In this document: piece after piece, positions 1 to 8,479 of the stretch
Position numbering within the stretch: position 1 is the stretch's first letter
Layout of the letters: each line of letters opens with the position of its first letter
Source of the DNA: Thiohalomonas denitrificans
GTDB taxonomy: Bacteria > Pseudomonadota > Gammaproteobacteria > Thiohalomonadales > Thiohalomonadaceae
Assembly (NCBI RefSeq): GCF_016841685.1
Contig: NZ_JAENYR010000002.1
Coordinates: 37,075 to 101,074 of the forward strand
Length of the DNA: 64,000 nucleotides
Direction of reading: 5' to 3'
Made by a program: the position numbers and the translations under genes
Notes under the pieces: model-generated
The model's input: the letters and a program-made list of their open reading frames with translations, nothing else
Databases searched by the model: none
What the model was told of the DNA's origin: nothing

Positions 1-923
1 TCATCCAGGACATCGTCGACCTCATCGGCAGTGATGAATGGTCGAGTTACCAGTTCGGCCAGCAGCGGTTCGGGCAGGTTGCTCGTCAGTGGGCCGGCGG
101 TATGGTTTACCGGATCGATATACCACGGGGGAGTGAGCGCAGGCGCCACCAGTGGTATTCCGTCTGCATTCAGTATTAGCTGCTGCCGGCCGTCCGACAT
201 CAACTCCCAGCCGGCCTCGGCCCGGCACAGATCGCCAGGTCGCAAAACGGGATTGGCGACATGCACCCAATGGCAGCGGCCGGAAGCGATCATCCGCTCG
301 AGGAGGGGTACCGCGCCGGGCGGGATTGGAACCCCCTCGGGAAATTCCGAGACGTTGTGGGCGGGAATGAGATTCCGCAAAATGGCGATATCCGACTTCA
401 ACAGATAACGGGGCGGAAACGGCTCCCACACGCGGCTTGGTCGGAAAAGAGAGAGGTTGCCATATGCGCCGCTTTTGGTGAGGCGTGTTCGAAACGGTTG
501 CATGAGCAGGGTATTGGTCGCGGGCGCGAGATGGAGCAGATACAGGAGCCGGTTGTCGACCTCCGGAGGATAGCTCTCCTCTTCGCCCGCATCAGGCAAT
601 GCGTAGCGGTCCGCGCGGGCAGGGGTATTCGTAGTGGTTTGCTGGCTTGCGGCGGCGAGCAGCACCGCTGCTACGTGTTTGCAATTCCAGGCCACCGGAC
701 AGGTGCAGTTACCATTGACAAAGCCGTCCTCGATATGCACTTCTACGTTGTAGAGCTGCAGACCACTCCCGCGAACCCGTCCGGTGATGACCAGCGAGCC
801 GTCCAGCCCTTCGGTCGCGGTCTCCAGAACCCGCCGATCGCGCACATAGTGGCGCCCCCGTTGAACATAGTTCGGATTGAAACCGGCTAGAAGGCGGTCG
901 CTGTCGGATAGCTTAAGGGTCAT
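1..923 (-). CDS. SWIM zinc-finger, probably SNF2-type helicase (N-terminal part, runs off left edge)
   Basis: The minus-strand frame is open from an ATG at 923 to the window edge, giving about 307 residues without a stop. The N-terminus carries a SWIM zinc finger, C73-x-C75-x5-C81-x-H83 (CTCPVAWNCKH), followed by a hydrophobic helix. SWIM fingers at the N-terminus followed by several hundred residues of alpha/beta linker are typical of bacterial SNF2-family (RapA/HepA-like) ATPases, which would act on DNA or chromatin-like complexes; the DEAD/DEAH and helicase C domains would lie outside the window. I see no strong Shine-Dalgarno before the ATG, but no other in-frame start fits better. The SWIM motif is seen directly; the helicase part is inferred from family architecture. 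A stand-alone SWIM protein is the alternative. Confidence 0.68.
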   Translation of the reverse strand, partial: MTLKLSDSDRLLAGFNPNYVQRGRHYVRDRRVLETATEGLDGSLVITGRVRGSGLQLYNVEVHIEDGFVNGNCTCPVAWNCKHVAAVLLAAASQQTTTNTPARADRYALPDAGEEESYPPEVDNRLLYLLHLAPATNTLLMQPFRTRLTKSGAYGNLSLFRPSRVWEPFPPRYLLKSDIAILRNLIPAHNVSEFPEGVPIPPGAVPLLERMIASGRCHWVHVANPVLRPGDLCRAEAGWELMSDGRQQLILNADGIPLVAPALTPPWYIDPVNHTAGPLTSNLPEPLLAELVTRPFITADEVDDVLD

Positions 924-1210
924 CAGCAAAGGAACGTGTTACCTGGATGGAATAGGACGGAGCCGAAAGAGCGGGGGAAATTACCACAGAGCCGCCGGCA
1001 GTTCATCCGCAAGGGGAGATGCAGGGCCGGGTTCACAAGAAAATGGCGGCATAGCCTCACGGCGAACCGGCTTGCTGAAGGGGTATCGCGCCGGGGGCGG
1101 ACTTTCTTCGGAAGGAAGAGGGTGTAAACCTGCAGGAGGCGCGCTCCTGCAGAGATTTGGCTTCCTGAGGGGGCAACGCCGGTGACCCTCCTGTCGGGAG
1201 GGAACTCCGG
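924..1210. other. Structured intergenic region with hairpins
   Basis: No convincing gene lies between the helicase start and the PRC-barrel stop. It contains two clear inverted repeats. One has a 9-bp perfect stem at 1130-1138/1144-1152 (CTGCAGGAG with a 5-nt loop). The other, at 1186-1202, pairs CCCTCC with GGAGGG and is flanked by further CCGG pairing. Both lie downstream of the minus-strand PRC-barrel gene and could end its transcript, although neither is followed by a clear T-run. The rest is purine-rich and G-rich on the plus strand. I compared it with the common structured RNAs (RNase P, SRP, tmRNA, c-di-GMP and cobalamin riboswitches) from memory and found no match. Confidence 0.4.
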
Positions 1211-1678
1211 TCAGTGCTCAACCCGTGTGATGATGGCGCTATGTGGTTCTGCCCCGGGTGGTTCTGGCCTGGGTTCGCGACTGAGTTCCGCCACGGGCCG
1301 ATGGGTTGGGATCTCTGCGAAGTACTCCTCCTGGTAGGGGTATTCGCTGCCGACCTTTTTGCCTTTCACTTCGCTGGAGATGACCAGAATCTCTTCCCTA
1401 AGACGGATGTCGGAGGTCGGTACCGCAATATGCAAGACGCCCAATCCCAGAAAGCCGCCAACTTTAACGACAACATAGGGGCGGCGGCTCTGCTCGTCGA
1501 CGACAATTTTTTCCACCTTGCCGAGGTCCTCATCGAACTGTGTGTAAACCTCGCGCTTGATAAGCTGCGCGGGTGTCATGGCATGCAGGTCGGGGACCGG
1601 GGCTGGTGTGGTGGGAGCAGCTGCCTGTGCGCCGCTTGCCAGGGCGGCCAATGTTCCGGCGATCAGCCAGAGCTTCAT
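1211..1678 (-). CDS. Secreted PRC-barrel domain protein
   Basis: 155 residues. An N-terminal signal peptide is visible (Lys at position 2, hydrophobic core to about residue 19, cleavage near AQA|A), followed by a Pro/Ala-rich linker and then a PRC-barrel-like beta domain at about residues 40-110. The segment begins LIKREVYTQFDEDLGKVEKI, a pattern typical of PRC-barrels, which are small beta domains mediating protein or RNA contacts. The C-terminal 40 residues are Pro/Glu-rich and probably disordered. The start is supported by GGAGG eight bases upstream of the ATG. The product should be periplasmic. Its partner is unknown; the small gene at 1832-2080 lies 153 bp upstream on the same strand and might be co-transcribed. 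Confidence 0.72.
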   Translation of the reverse strand: MKLWLIAGTLAALASGAQAAAPTTPAPVPDLHAMTPAQLIKREVYTQFDEDLGKVEKIVVDEQSRRPYVVVKVGGFLGLGVLHIAVPTSDIRLREEILVISSEVKGKKVGSEYPYQEEYFAEIPTHRPVAELSREPRPEPPGAEPHSAIITRVEH

Positions 1679-1831
1679 GGATCAGACCTCCGTGTCTTTC
1701 TTGGTTACCGGCAGTTTAGAACAGAATGGATATTGCGTGCTCGTTCAGGAGGGGCCAAGCACCCGGAACGGGCTGCCTGAGCCTTTGCAATGGGCGGCAG
1801 CGATTCGTCGGAGGGCCACTGCCAGGCAGTC

Positions 1832-2080
1832 CTATATTCGGTTACAGGTCGTTTTCGGTTCTAAGGAGGCGGAACCGCTGGGGCCACACTCCATACCTGC
1901 CGAATTCCGGTGAAGGGCCTGGATTTGCACCCGTCTACGCCGAATGAGTAGTTTGAACAGTCGTTGGGCGACGATATCGTCGGGGAGTCCCCGTGATTCC
2001 CTGGTCGCCCGGTCGAGAAGTCGATGCAGTTCTTCCAAATCCAGTTTCAGCTGTGCTTCGGTCCAGTTCCGGTTAGTCAT
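1832..2080 (-). CDS. Small hypothetical protein
   Basis: 82 residues, starting MTNRNWTEAQLKLDLEELHR. I chose the ATG at 2080 rather than the one at 2086 because GGCAGGA sits six bases before 2080, whereas the 2086 ATG overlaps that ribosome-binding site. The first 60 residues are predicted amphipathic helix, rich in Leu, Glu and Arg with an RRRRVQ basic run. The C-terminal 20 residues are low in structure. There is no signal peptide and no recognised domain. It lies upstream of the PRC-barrel gene on the same strand. The clear ribosome-binding site and helical pattern make it likely to be real, but no function can be assigned. Confidence 0.5.
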   Translation of the reverse strand: MTNRNWTEAQLKLDLEELHRLLDRATRESRGLPDDIVAQRLFKLLIRRRRVQIQALHRNSAGMECGPSGSASLEPKTTCNRI

Positions 2081-2254
2081 AAGCATCCTGCCGTTGTTGT
2101 CCGTAACAGTTCCTAACGGAGAAGTATTGTCTAATCAGAGGGATTTTTCCTCCTGATCGCCGTTAGAAATCGACGATCACTCCTAACTTGTTGTTTTTGC
2201 TCTTTCCTTTAAGGGAGAAATGAAGCTGTTTTTTCGGTTTCGATGCGGTGTGGG

Positions 2255-2504
2255 TTATCGCGCACCCGATCCGTCAACCGGTGGCAATTGGCAGGTCTGC
2301 AACGGCGATGAAGCCAGCGAAGCGGAGATTACCGACACCTCACCACCGAGCCGGACGATCATCTCGGTTGAACCCCGACCGATGAGTGGCCCGCCGCTAT
2401 GCCCGAATACCCGTTCGGCAGCGGGATTGAACTCCAGCATTGATCATCGCCATCAAGGGTGATGATGCAATCGCGGGTGGGATCGGGGGCCGGCCTTGTG
2501 CCGA
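2255..2504 (-). pseudogene. Frameshifted PAS-domain remnant
   Basis: Just downstream of the diguanylate cyclase on the minus strand, one frame reads DCIITLDGDDQ and the next continues MLEFNPAAERVFGHSGGPLI. Joined by a one-base shift near 2440-2445, these give the canonical opening of a PAS sensor domain (DxIIxxDxxGxxxxFNPAAExxFGxS). After GHSGGPLIGR the similarity stops, although the frame stays open to about 2255. This is therefore a small piece of a decayed PAS signalling gene, plausibly a relative of the neighbouring PAS/GGDEF proteins. Nothing here is likely to be translated into a working protein. Confidence 0.45.
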
Positions 2505-3800
2505 TCACGAGCCGACCCGGTTCTTGCCACCTCGTTTTGCCCGGTAGAGCCCTGCGTCGGCAATGCTGATGAGATCGACGGGGGAATACTGGCGGCTGCC
2601 TTTGTTGGTGGCGACCCCCAGGCTCATGGTGATGCGTAGTTGATGCTCCTCGCACTGGAAGAGTGTATCGGCGACGGCCTCACGGATGCTTTCGGCTACC
2701 ATCCGTGCACCCTTTTCGTCAGTGTCCTCCAGCAGCAACAGAAACTCCTCGCCGCCAAACCGGTAGGCCGAATCACTGGTGCGTATGAACCGCCGCAGGA
2801 TCTCGGCACTGCGCTTCAGAATACAGTCTCCGGCGACATGACCGAATTGATCGTTGACCTGCTTGAAATCATCCAGGTCCGTCAGGATCACGGAGATTGG
2901 CCGTTGGCTCAATATGGAGAGCCGAAGCTTCTGCCGGATGTTGTCTTTCATGGTCTGGCGATTGAGCAGGCCGGTCAGCGGGTCGCGGACCATGTGCCGC
3001 ATCCTGTAATTGGCAATGAATACGGTCACCAGATGGGTCAGGGTCAACAGGTGTTTGCTGATGGTGGTGAACATCACCAGCACCTCGGTGTAGTGCCCCG
3101 TCTTGATGAAATAGAAGATGTTTCGTGCATCGGTAAAGATGCGCCGATTCAGATCGAACAGTTTATTCCGATCCTCCTCACGGACAATGTAGCGTGCGGC
3201 ATCGTCGCTCAGGATCCATTCGATGAACTCCGAATTGTCCATCTCCAGATCCGGCAGGATATCCTCGTCTTCCCTTTCGATGGCCCGCAACATCCGGTTC
3301 AACCAGGAGAGGTGCTTCACAAGTAGCCCCGAAAGACTCTCCCGCGACTCCTGCATATGCTCGATAAAGACTTCCAGATTGGCCTTGTCCTCTTCCAGCA
3401 TACAGTCCAGATATCCCCTGGCGGTGTAGTTCTTGACCTTGTGGAAAAACTGGAACACCTGTTCGGCCGAACAGTTGGTGGTGTCGGGCATCCTGGAGAC
3501 CACTGCGTAAAATTGTTCAGCCAGAAAATCGATGCCGACGGAGAAGTCGGGATAGGGAACGAAGATGCGATGATGGAGGTGCCCCAGTTCCCGGTAGCGG
3601 GTCTTCAGGTGCGCTTCGTCTTCGTACAGGGCCGCGCGCAGGTGTTCCCTCTGGCGGACCACCAGGCTTCGGACTTCGTCGTCGTTACGGAAAAAGACCG
3701 AGAAGTGACGGTCCGACATCAGGCGTTCATAAAATGCCTCGAAAATCGACTCGAGGTGTTCATTGAAGGGTTCCAGAGAGTGCGCCAGGGTATCACTCAT
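2505..3800 (-). CDS. Diguanylate cyclase (GGEEF) with possible globin-like N-terminal sensor
   Basis: 431 residues from the ATG at 3800 (GGGGATCC about eight bases upstream). An upstream in-frame extension exists but has no better start signal. The C-terminal GGDEF domain (about residues 265-431) has DPLTGLLNR, LTDLDDFKQVND and an active-site GGEEF, with an RTSD inhibitory I-site five residues before it, so it should make c-di-GMP and be product-inhibited. The N-terminal 150 residues are helical. LGHLHHRIFVP (residues 72-82) resembles the proximal-His segment of DosC-type heme globins (H-x-R-I-x-I-P), with His76 at the corresponding place; this suggests but does not prove oxygen/redox sensing. 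Residues 195-260 are helical and unassigned. No membrane segment is seen, so it is cytosolic. It is divergent from the GGDEF-EAL gene at 4021. Confidence 0.8.
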   Translation of the reverse strand: MSDTLAHSLEPFNEHLESIFEAFYERLMSDRHFSVFFRNDDEVRSLVVRQREHLRAALYEDEAHLKTRYRELGHLHHRIFVPYPDFSVGIDFLAEQFYAVVSRMPDTTNCSAEQVFQFFHKVKNYTARGYLDCMLEEDKANLEVFIEHMQESRESLSGLLVKHLSWLNRMLRAIEREDEDILPDLEMDNSEFIEWILSDDAARYIVREEDRNKLFDLNRRIFTDARNIFYFIKTGHYTEVLVMFTTISKHLLTLTHLVTVFIANYRMRHMVRDPLTGLLNRQTMKDNIRQKLRLSILSQRPISVILTDLDDFKQVNDQFGHVAGDCILKRSAEILRRFIRTSDSAYRFGGEEFLLLLEDTDEKGARMVAESIREAVADTLFQCEEHQLRITMSLGVATNKGSRQYSPVDLISIADAGLYRAKRGGKNRVGS

Positions 3801-4020
3801 CGTCGGATCCCCGAGTGTCGAAGACGAAATGCTTTCATCTTCGGAGTTTAGCAGTGCACGCTTCGGCCCCGCGTGGAGGTCGATCGGTGTGGCCGAAGCC
3901 TGACCGGCACGGATGAGTCTAAGGTTATATGGAGTGTTCAGGGGAAGAACGAACCCGGGTTGCCAGCAGTGAGGGCACGCCCCCGGACAGGCTTTATTCG
4001 TAGGAAGGGGACAAAGCAGA
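3801..4020. promoter_or_regulatory. Divergent intergenic region between two c-di-GMP genes
   Basis: This 220-bp gap must hold promoters for both the minus-strand diguanylate cyclase and the plus-strand GGDEF-EAL gene. An 8-bp perfect inverted repeat, CTTCGGCC (3861-3868) and GGCCGAAG (3891-3898), separated by 22 bp, could be an operator or a hairpin in the leader. GGAAGGGG about ten bases before 4021 is the likely ribosome-binding site of the plus-strand gene. I could not identify convincing -35/-10 boxes. Confidence 0.35.
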
Positions 4021-7000
4021 ATGCCGAGACAGGAGCCCCAACTGCCGGATTCCACTCGTATTGAATCGGAGAGGGAGACGGATTTTCCCGGTCGTACCCC
4101 TCCGGATCTGCAACGCTTTCGTCCGCGGTTCATTCTCGCGTTCATCGGAGCCGTAATCCTGCTGGCGTTGGCGGCGTATGGGATCTGGAACCAGCAGCAC
4201 ACTGAAGCCCTGGATCAGACCAGGGCGGAGCTGGATGCCGTCGTCACTGACAAGTCGCAGCAGGTTGCCATCTGGCAGGAGGAGCGTGTCAGTGACATGC
4301 AACTGCTGCTTGAGCGGGAGTCCTTTCGCCGGACAGTACTGCAGTTGCTGGACGGGGAAGACATTTCGCTGCAGCAGGAGGAGAACGTGACCGAGTTCCT
4401 GCAGGCCGCCGTCGAGCAGGACCGTTATGACGCCGTGCAGATAGTGGCTGCCGACGGGACCGTAGTGGTGGAGGCGGGAGAGGCGCGCGGGGGCCGGTTT
4501 TCAGAAGCCGTGAGCCGGACGGTGGAGAGCAGGCAGGCCTATTTCAGCAACTACAGGCGCATGGATGGGGGCGACCAGCCGGTTCGGTTCACCCTTTCTA
4601 TTCCGCTCCTCAAGGGGAATGCCGTTGCCGGTGTATTGATTGCGCACATCGTGCCCTACGGACATTTTTATCCTCTCCTGACCGCCTGGCCCACTGCAAG
4701 CCCTACTGCAGAGCTGCTGCTGGTGAGCGCCGATAATGGGCAGGTGGTTTTTATCAGCCAGCTACTGGAGGCGGAGGCGCCGCTGGCCCTGCCCCGGGAT
4801 ACTCCGGGACTGATAGGGGCACAAGCCATTCTGGAGAAGGGATTTTTCAGCGGTGTGGACTATCGTGGTGAGCCGGTCCTCGCCGCGGCCCGTCCGGTCC
4901 GATTCAGCCCCTGGGCCCTGGTGGCCAAGATCGATCAACAGGAGGTGTTTGCACCCATAGATGAACTGGCCTTTCATCTGACGGGCGTCTTTCTTTTGAT
5001 ACTGCTGGGGATGACGGTCGCTGCGGCATCCTGGTGGCGAAAACAGCAGGCCGACTTCCGGGCGTTTCGCTACTGGACGGCACTGCGAGAAAGGGCGCTG
5101 GCCCGGCACTTTGATTACCTCACCAAATACGCCAACGACATCATACTGCTCACCGACAACCGTGGCCGTATCGTGGAAGCGAACGATCGGGCCGTGGAAA
5201 TTTATGGTTACGGGCGTGGGGGGTTGCTTGGCCGGAATTGGAGGGACCTGTGTCACCAGGACGTGACCCCGCTCAATCGGGCGAGTAGCGAACCTGCAAC
5301 TTCCGGTGAGGCCAAGCGGTACGAGAACATTCACTGGAGAGCTGACGGCAGTAAATTCCCGGTGGAAATCAGTGCACGCGCCATTCAGGTTGAGAATGCC
5401 ATTTACCAGCAGGCAATTATTCGTGACATCACCGAGCGCAAGGCAGCGGAGGCGCGTATCCGGCATCTGACCAACCTCTATGCCGCGCTCAGCGAGACCA
5501 ACCAGGCAATCGTCCGGGAGCGGGAGCAGGAATTTCTACTGGCGGACATCTGTCGTATTGCCGTCGAGCACGGCGGGTTTCGCATCGCCTGGATCGGCAT
5601 GAGGGAGGATGAGCAGCTCCGTACGGCAGCGTCTTATGGGGATGCCGCGCCCCGTAGTGATCTGGTTCTGCCGCTGGAGGTGGAGGCCAGGGGCATTCCC
5701 AGACTGATCCTGAACGCAATGCGTGAGGATGCGCTGCAATTCAGTAATGATTTTGGAACAGAGCCGGCTGCCGTGGATGGACAGTTGATGGCAGCGGGGC
5801 TGCATTCGGGGGCCGCGCTGCCCTTGCACCAGGACGGACGACCGATAGGGGTGCTCGCCGTCGGCGCCGGGGAGACCGGATTCTTCGATTCGGAGTTGCT
5901 GGAACTGCTCAACGAAATGGCGGCCGACATCTCCTTCGCTTTCGACAACATCCAGCTCGAAGCGAACCGTCGCCAGGCCGAGGCATCGCTACGCGAGAGT
6001 GAGCACCGCTACCGCCAACTGTTTAACAACATGAACAGCGGAGTGGCGCTCTTTCGCTATCGGCCAGAGAGCGACGAATTCATTTTCTCCGATGTCAACA
6101 AGGCGTTGGAGCGCATCGAGGGGATCGACCGGGTCAATATTATTGATCGGTCGCTGGCGGAGACGTTTCCCGGGGCCGTGGCCATCGGCATATCTGCCGC
6201 TTTGCGCCGGGTGTGGCAGAGTGGCGAGCCGATACACATTGAGCCACGGTTTTACCGGGCCGACAGCATTCAGGGCTGGCGCGAAAGCTGGGTCTATCGT
6301 CTGCCCACCAAAGAGGTGGTGGTGGTCTATGACGATGTGACCGAACAGATCGAGGCAATGCGGGCACTACGCACCAGTGAGGAGCGATTGAGACTGGCGC
6401 TGGAAGGTTCCCGGGACGGTTTTTGGGATATCGATTTCGAAAGCGGCCAGACCTACTTCAGTGACCGGTTCACCGAGCTGTTTGGCTACGCGCCCGAGGA
6501 GGTGGGCAAAGACTTGGATAGTTGGGAAAAGCTCGTCCACCCGGAAGACCTGCCGCAGGTCCGGGCTGAACTGGAGGCACACCTCAAGGGCGAGGTGCCG
6601 CAGTACCGCTCCGAGCACCGAATACGGACCAAGTCGGGCCAGGTTGTATGGGTCCTGGCCCGTGGCCTGGTGGTGCGCAGAGACTCGAGTGGCCAGCCGC
6701 TACGGATGGCCGGTACCCTCATCGATATCACCGAACGCAAGCAGGTCGAAGAGCGGCTGCGGTTGTGGGCGAAGGTGTTTGAGTCGAGCAGCGAGGGGAT
6801 ATTCATCACCGATGCCCAGCGACGGATCGTCCTGGTGAATGACGCCTTCAGCCGGATAACCGGCTACTCGTCCGCCGAAGCGATTGGGCACGATCCCCAT
6901 TTCCTCTCTTCCGGTCGCCACGACCATGCGTTTTTCCAGGCCATTTGGGAAACCATCGACGAGGTGGGACATTGGCAGGGTGAAATCTATGACCGTCGCA

Positions 7001-8433
7001 AGGATGGTGAGGTCTATCCCGAGTGGATGACCATTAGCGCCGTCCACGATGAGCAGGGCAAAGTGATCAACTATGTGGCTATGTTCTCCGATATCAGTGA
7101 ACGAAAGGAGGCCGAGGCGCGCATCGACTTTCTCGCCCGCCATGATCTGCTGACGGGTCTTCCCAATCGCCGCCTGCTACGGGAATGGCTGGAGCAGGGT
7201 ATCGCTCACGCGAGTCAGGAGGGCTATAGACTGGCGGTGTTGACGGTGGGCGTGGATCACTTCAAAACCATCAACGAATCCCTCGGCCACGCTGCCGGCG
7301 ACCAAATTCTGCGGGAGCTTGGCGAAAAATTGCCCGGCTGCACCGCCTCTGACGATATCGTGGCCCGTGGTGGTGGAGATGAATTCATCGTGACGCTCTC
7401 CCGGATAAAGGAACCGACCGACGCCGTGAATTTCGCCAACTGCATCAGGGATACCCTCTCCACTCCCTTCCGCATCGATGCGACCGATGTGCGGATGACC
7501 ACCAGTATTGGTGTCAGCGTCTACCCCGATGACGGCAACGATGTGGAAGTGCTCATCCGCAATTCGGGTGCAGCCCTCTACCACGCCAAGGCGCAGGGTC
7601 GGAATAATATGCAGTTCTTTATCCCCGAGTTGAATGTACGGGCCAAGGACCGGCTGATGTTGGAAAACAACCTGCGAACCGCGGTCGAGCGGGATGAGCT
7701 GACCCTCTATTACCAGCCGCAGGTGAATACCATGACCCAGCAACTGGTGGGAGTGGAGGCACTACTGCGCTGGCGCCGCAAGGAAGGGATGCTGATGCCC
7801 TCCGACTTTATTTCGGTCGCTGAAGAGAGTGGCACCATGGTGGCGATCGGGGAGTGGGTTCTGCGCGAGGCATGCCGACAGCAGCGCGTTTGGGCCGATG
7901 AAAACGTGGACATTACCATGGCCATCAATGTCTCTGCCGTCCAGTTTCACCGGCCCGATTTTCCGGATCTGCTTGCCCGTATCCTGCGGGAAACCGGTGC
8001 CGACCCGGCCTGTATCGAGGTGGAGGTGACCGAAGGAATGCTGATGCGCGATGTGGAGACGACGATCCATACCCTGGAGCGGCTGAAGGCGATGGGGCTG
8101 GGGCTGGCGATCGATGATTTTGGCACTGGTTACTCCAGTCTGAGTTATCTGCGCCGTTTCCCTATCGACCGGTTAAAGGTGGACCAGTCGTTTGTGCGAG
8201 CCATGGAGTTTAACCCGGCGGATCTTACCATCACCGAGGCTATTATCGGTTTGGGAAAGAACCTGGGACTGCGGGTTATCGCCGAGGGGGTAGAGACCGG
8301 CTCGGAGTTTTCGCTGCTACAGGGACTCGAGTGTGAGGATGTGCAGGGTTACTATTTCGCCAGGCCGATGCCCGCCAAGGCACTAAGTAGCTGGCATCGT
8401 GAGTTCATATCTCGGCAGGGAAAACCTCGTTAA
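4021..8433 (+). CDS. Membrane sensor with Cache, PAS, GAF, GGDEF and EAL domains
   Basis: 1470 residues. Layout: transmembrane helix 1 at about 38-56; a periplasmic Cache-like sensor (about 60-315); transmembrane helix 2 at about 319-338; PAS at about 363-480; GAF at about 484-647; PAS domains at about 659-780, 784-911 and 915-1030; GGDEF at about 1036-1195; EAL at about 1207-1467. The GGDEF motif is intact (near residue 1118) but no RxxD I-site precedes it. The EAL domain keeps EALLRW (near 1246), NVSAVQF, DDFGTGYSSL and the VIAEGVET segment, so phosphodiesterase activity is likely; whether the cyclase half makes c-di-GMP or binds GTP to regulate the EAL half cannot be told. It probably couples a periplasmic ligand and several cytosolic signals to c-di-GMP level. 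It is divergent from the cyclase at 2505-3800. Confidence 0.9.
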   Translation: MPRQEPQLPDSTRIESERETDFPGRTPPDLQRFRPRFILAFIGAVILLALAAYGIWNQQHTEALDQTRAELDAVVTDKSQQVAIWQEERVSDMQLLLERESFRRTVLQLLDGEDISLQQEENVTEFLQAAVEQDRYDAVQIVAADGTVVVEAGEARGGRFSEAVSRTVESRQAYFSNYRRMDGGDQPVRFTLSIPLLKGNAVAGVLIAHIVPYGHFYPLLTAWPTASPTAELLLVSADNGQVVFISQLLEAEAPLALPRDTPGLIGAQAILEKGFFSGVDYRGEPVLAAARPVRFSPWALVAKIDQQEVFAPIDELAFHLTGVFLLILLGMTVAAASWWRKQQADFRAFRYWTALRERALARHFDYLTKYANDIILLTDNRGRIVEANDRAVEIYGYGRGGLLGRNWRDLCHQDVTPLNRASSEPATSGEAKRYENIHWRADGSKFPVEISARAIQVENAIYQQAIIRDITERKAAEARIRHLTNLYAALSETNQAIVREREQEFLLADICRIAVEHGGFRIAWIGMREDEQLRTAASYGDAAPRSDLVLPLEVEARGIPRLILNAMREDALQFSNDFGTEPAAVDGQLMAAGLHSGAALPLHQDGRPIGVLAVGAGETGFFDSELLELLNEMAADISFAFDNIQLEANRRQAEASLRESEHRYRQLFNNMNSGVALFRYRPESDEFIFSDVNKALERIEGIDRVNIIDRSLAETFPGAVAIGISAALRRVWQSGEPIHIEPRFYRADSIQGWRESWVYRLPTKEVVVVYDDVTEQIEAMRALRTSEERLRLALEGSRDGFWDIDFESGQTYFSDRFTELFGYAPEEVGKDLDSWEKLVHPEDLPQVRAELEAHLKGEVPQYRSEHRIRTKSGQVVWVLARGLVVRRDSSGQPLRMAGTLIDITERKQVEERLRLWAKVFESSSEGIFITDAQRRIVLVNDAFSRITGYSSAEAIGHDPHFLSSGRHDHAFFQAIWETIDEVGHWQGEIYDRRKDGEVYPEWMTISAVHDEQGKVINYVAMFSDISERKEAEARIDFLARHDLLTGLPNRRLLREWLEQGIAHASQEGYRLAVLTVGVDHFKTINESLGHAAGDQILRELGEKLPGCTASDDIVARGGGDEFIVTLSRIKEPTDAVNFANCIRDTLSTPFRIDATDVRMTTSIGVSVYPDDGNDVEVLIRNSGAALYHAKAQGRNNMQFFIPELNVRAKDRLMLENNLRTAVERDELTLYYQPQVNTMTQQLVGVEALLRWRRKEGMLMPSDFISVAEESGTMVAIGEWVLREACRQQRVWADENVDITMAINVSAVQFHRPDFPDLLARILRETGADPACIEVEVTEGMLMRDVETTIHTLERLKAMGLGLAIDDFGTGYSSLSYLRRFPIDRLKVDQSFVRAMEFNPADLTITEAIIGLGKNLGLRVIAEGVETGSEFSLLQGLECEDVQGYYFARPMPAKALSSWHREFISRQGKPR

Positions 8434-8437
8434 CAGA

Positions 8438-8459
8438 AAGGGCGCCCGGAGGCGCCCTT
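8438..8459. terminator. Bidirectional hairpin between convergent genes
   Basis: A perfect 9-bp stem, AAGGGCGCC / GGCGCCCTT, with a CGGA loop lies in the 46-bp gap between the stop of the GGDEF-EAL gene and the stop of dsrA. Because the genes converge here, it can serve both. There is no long T-run, so it may work with Rho or as a 3' end-stabilising stem. Confidence 0.6.
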
Positions 8460-8479
8460 GTGAAGACTGACGGTTGTGC

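Noticed and set aside
261..890. 209-residue plus-strand frame
   Set aside because: The minus strand carries the SWIM motif in a frame that stays open to the window edge.
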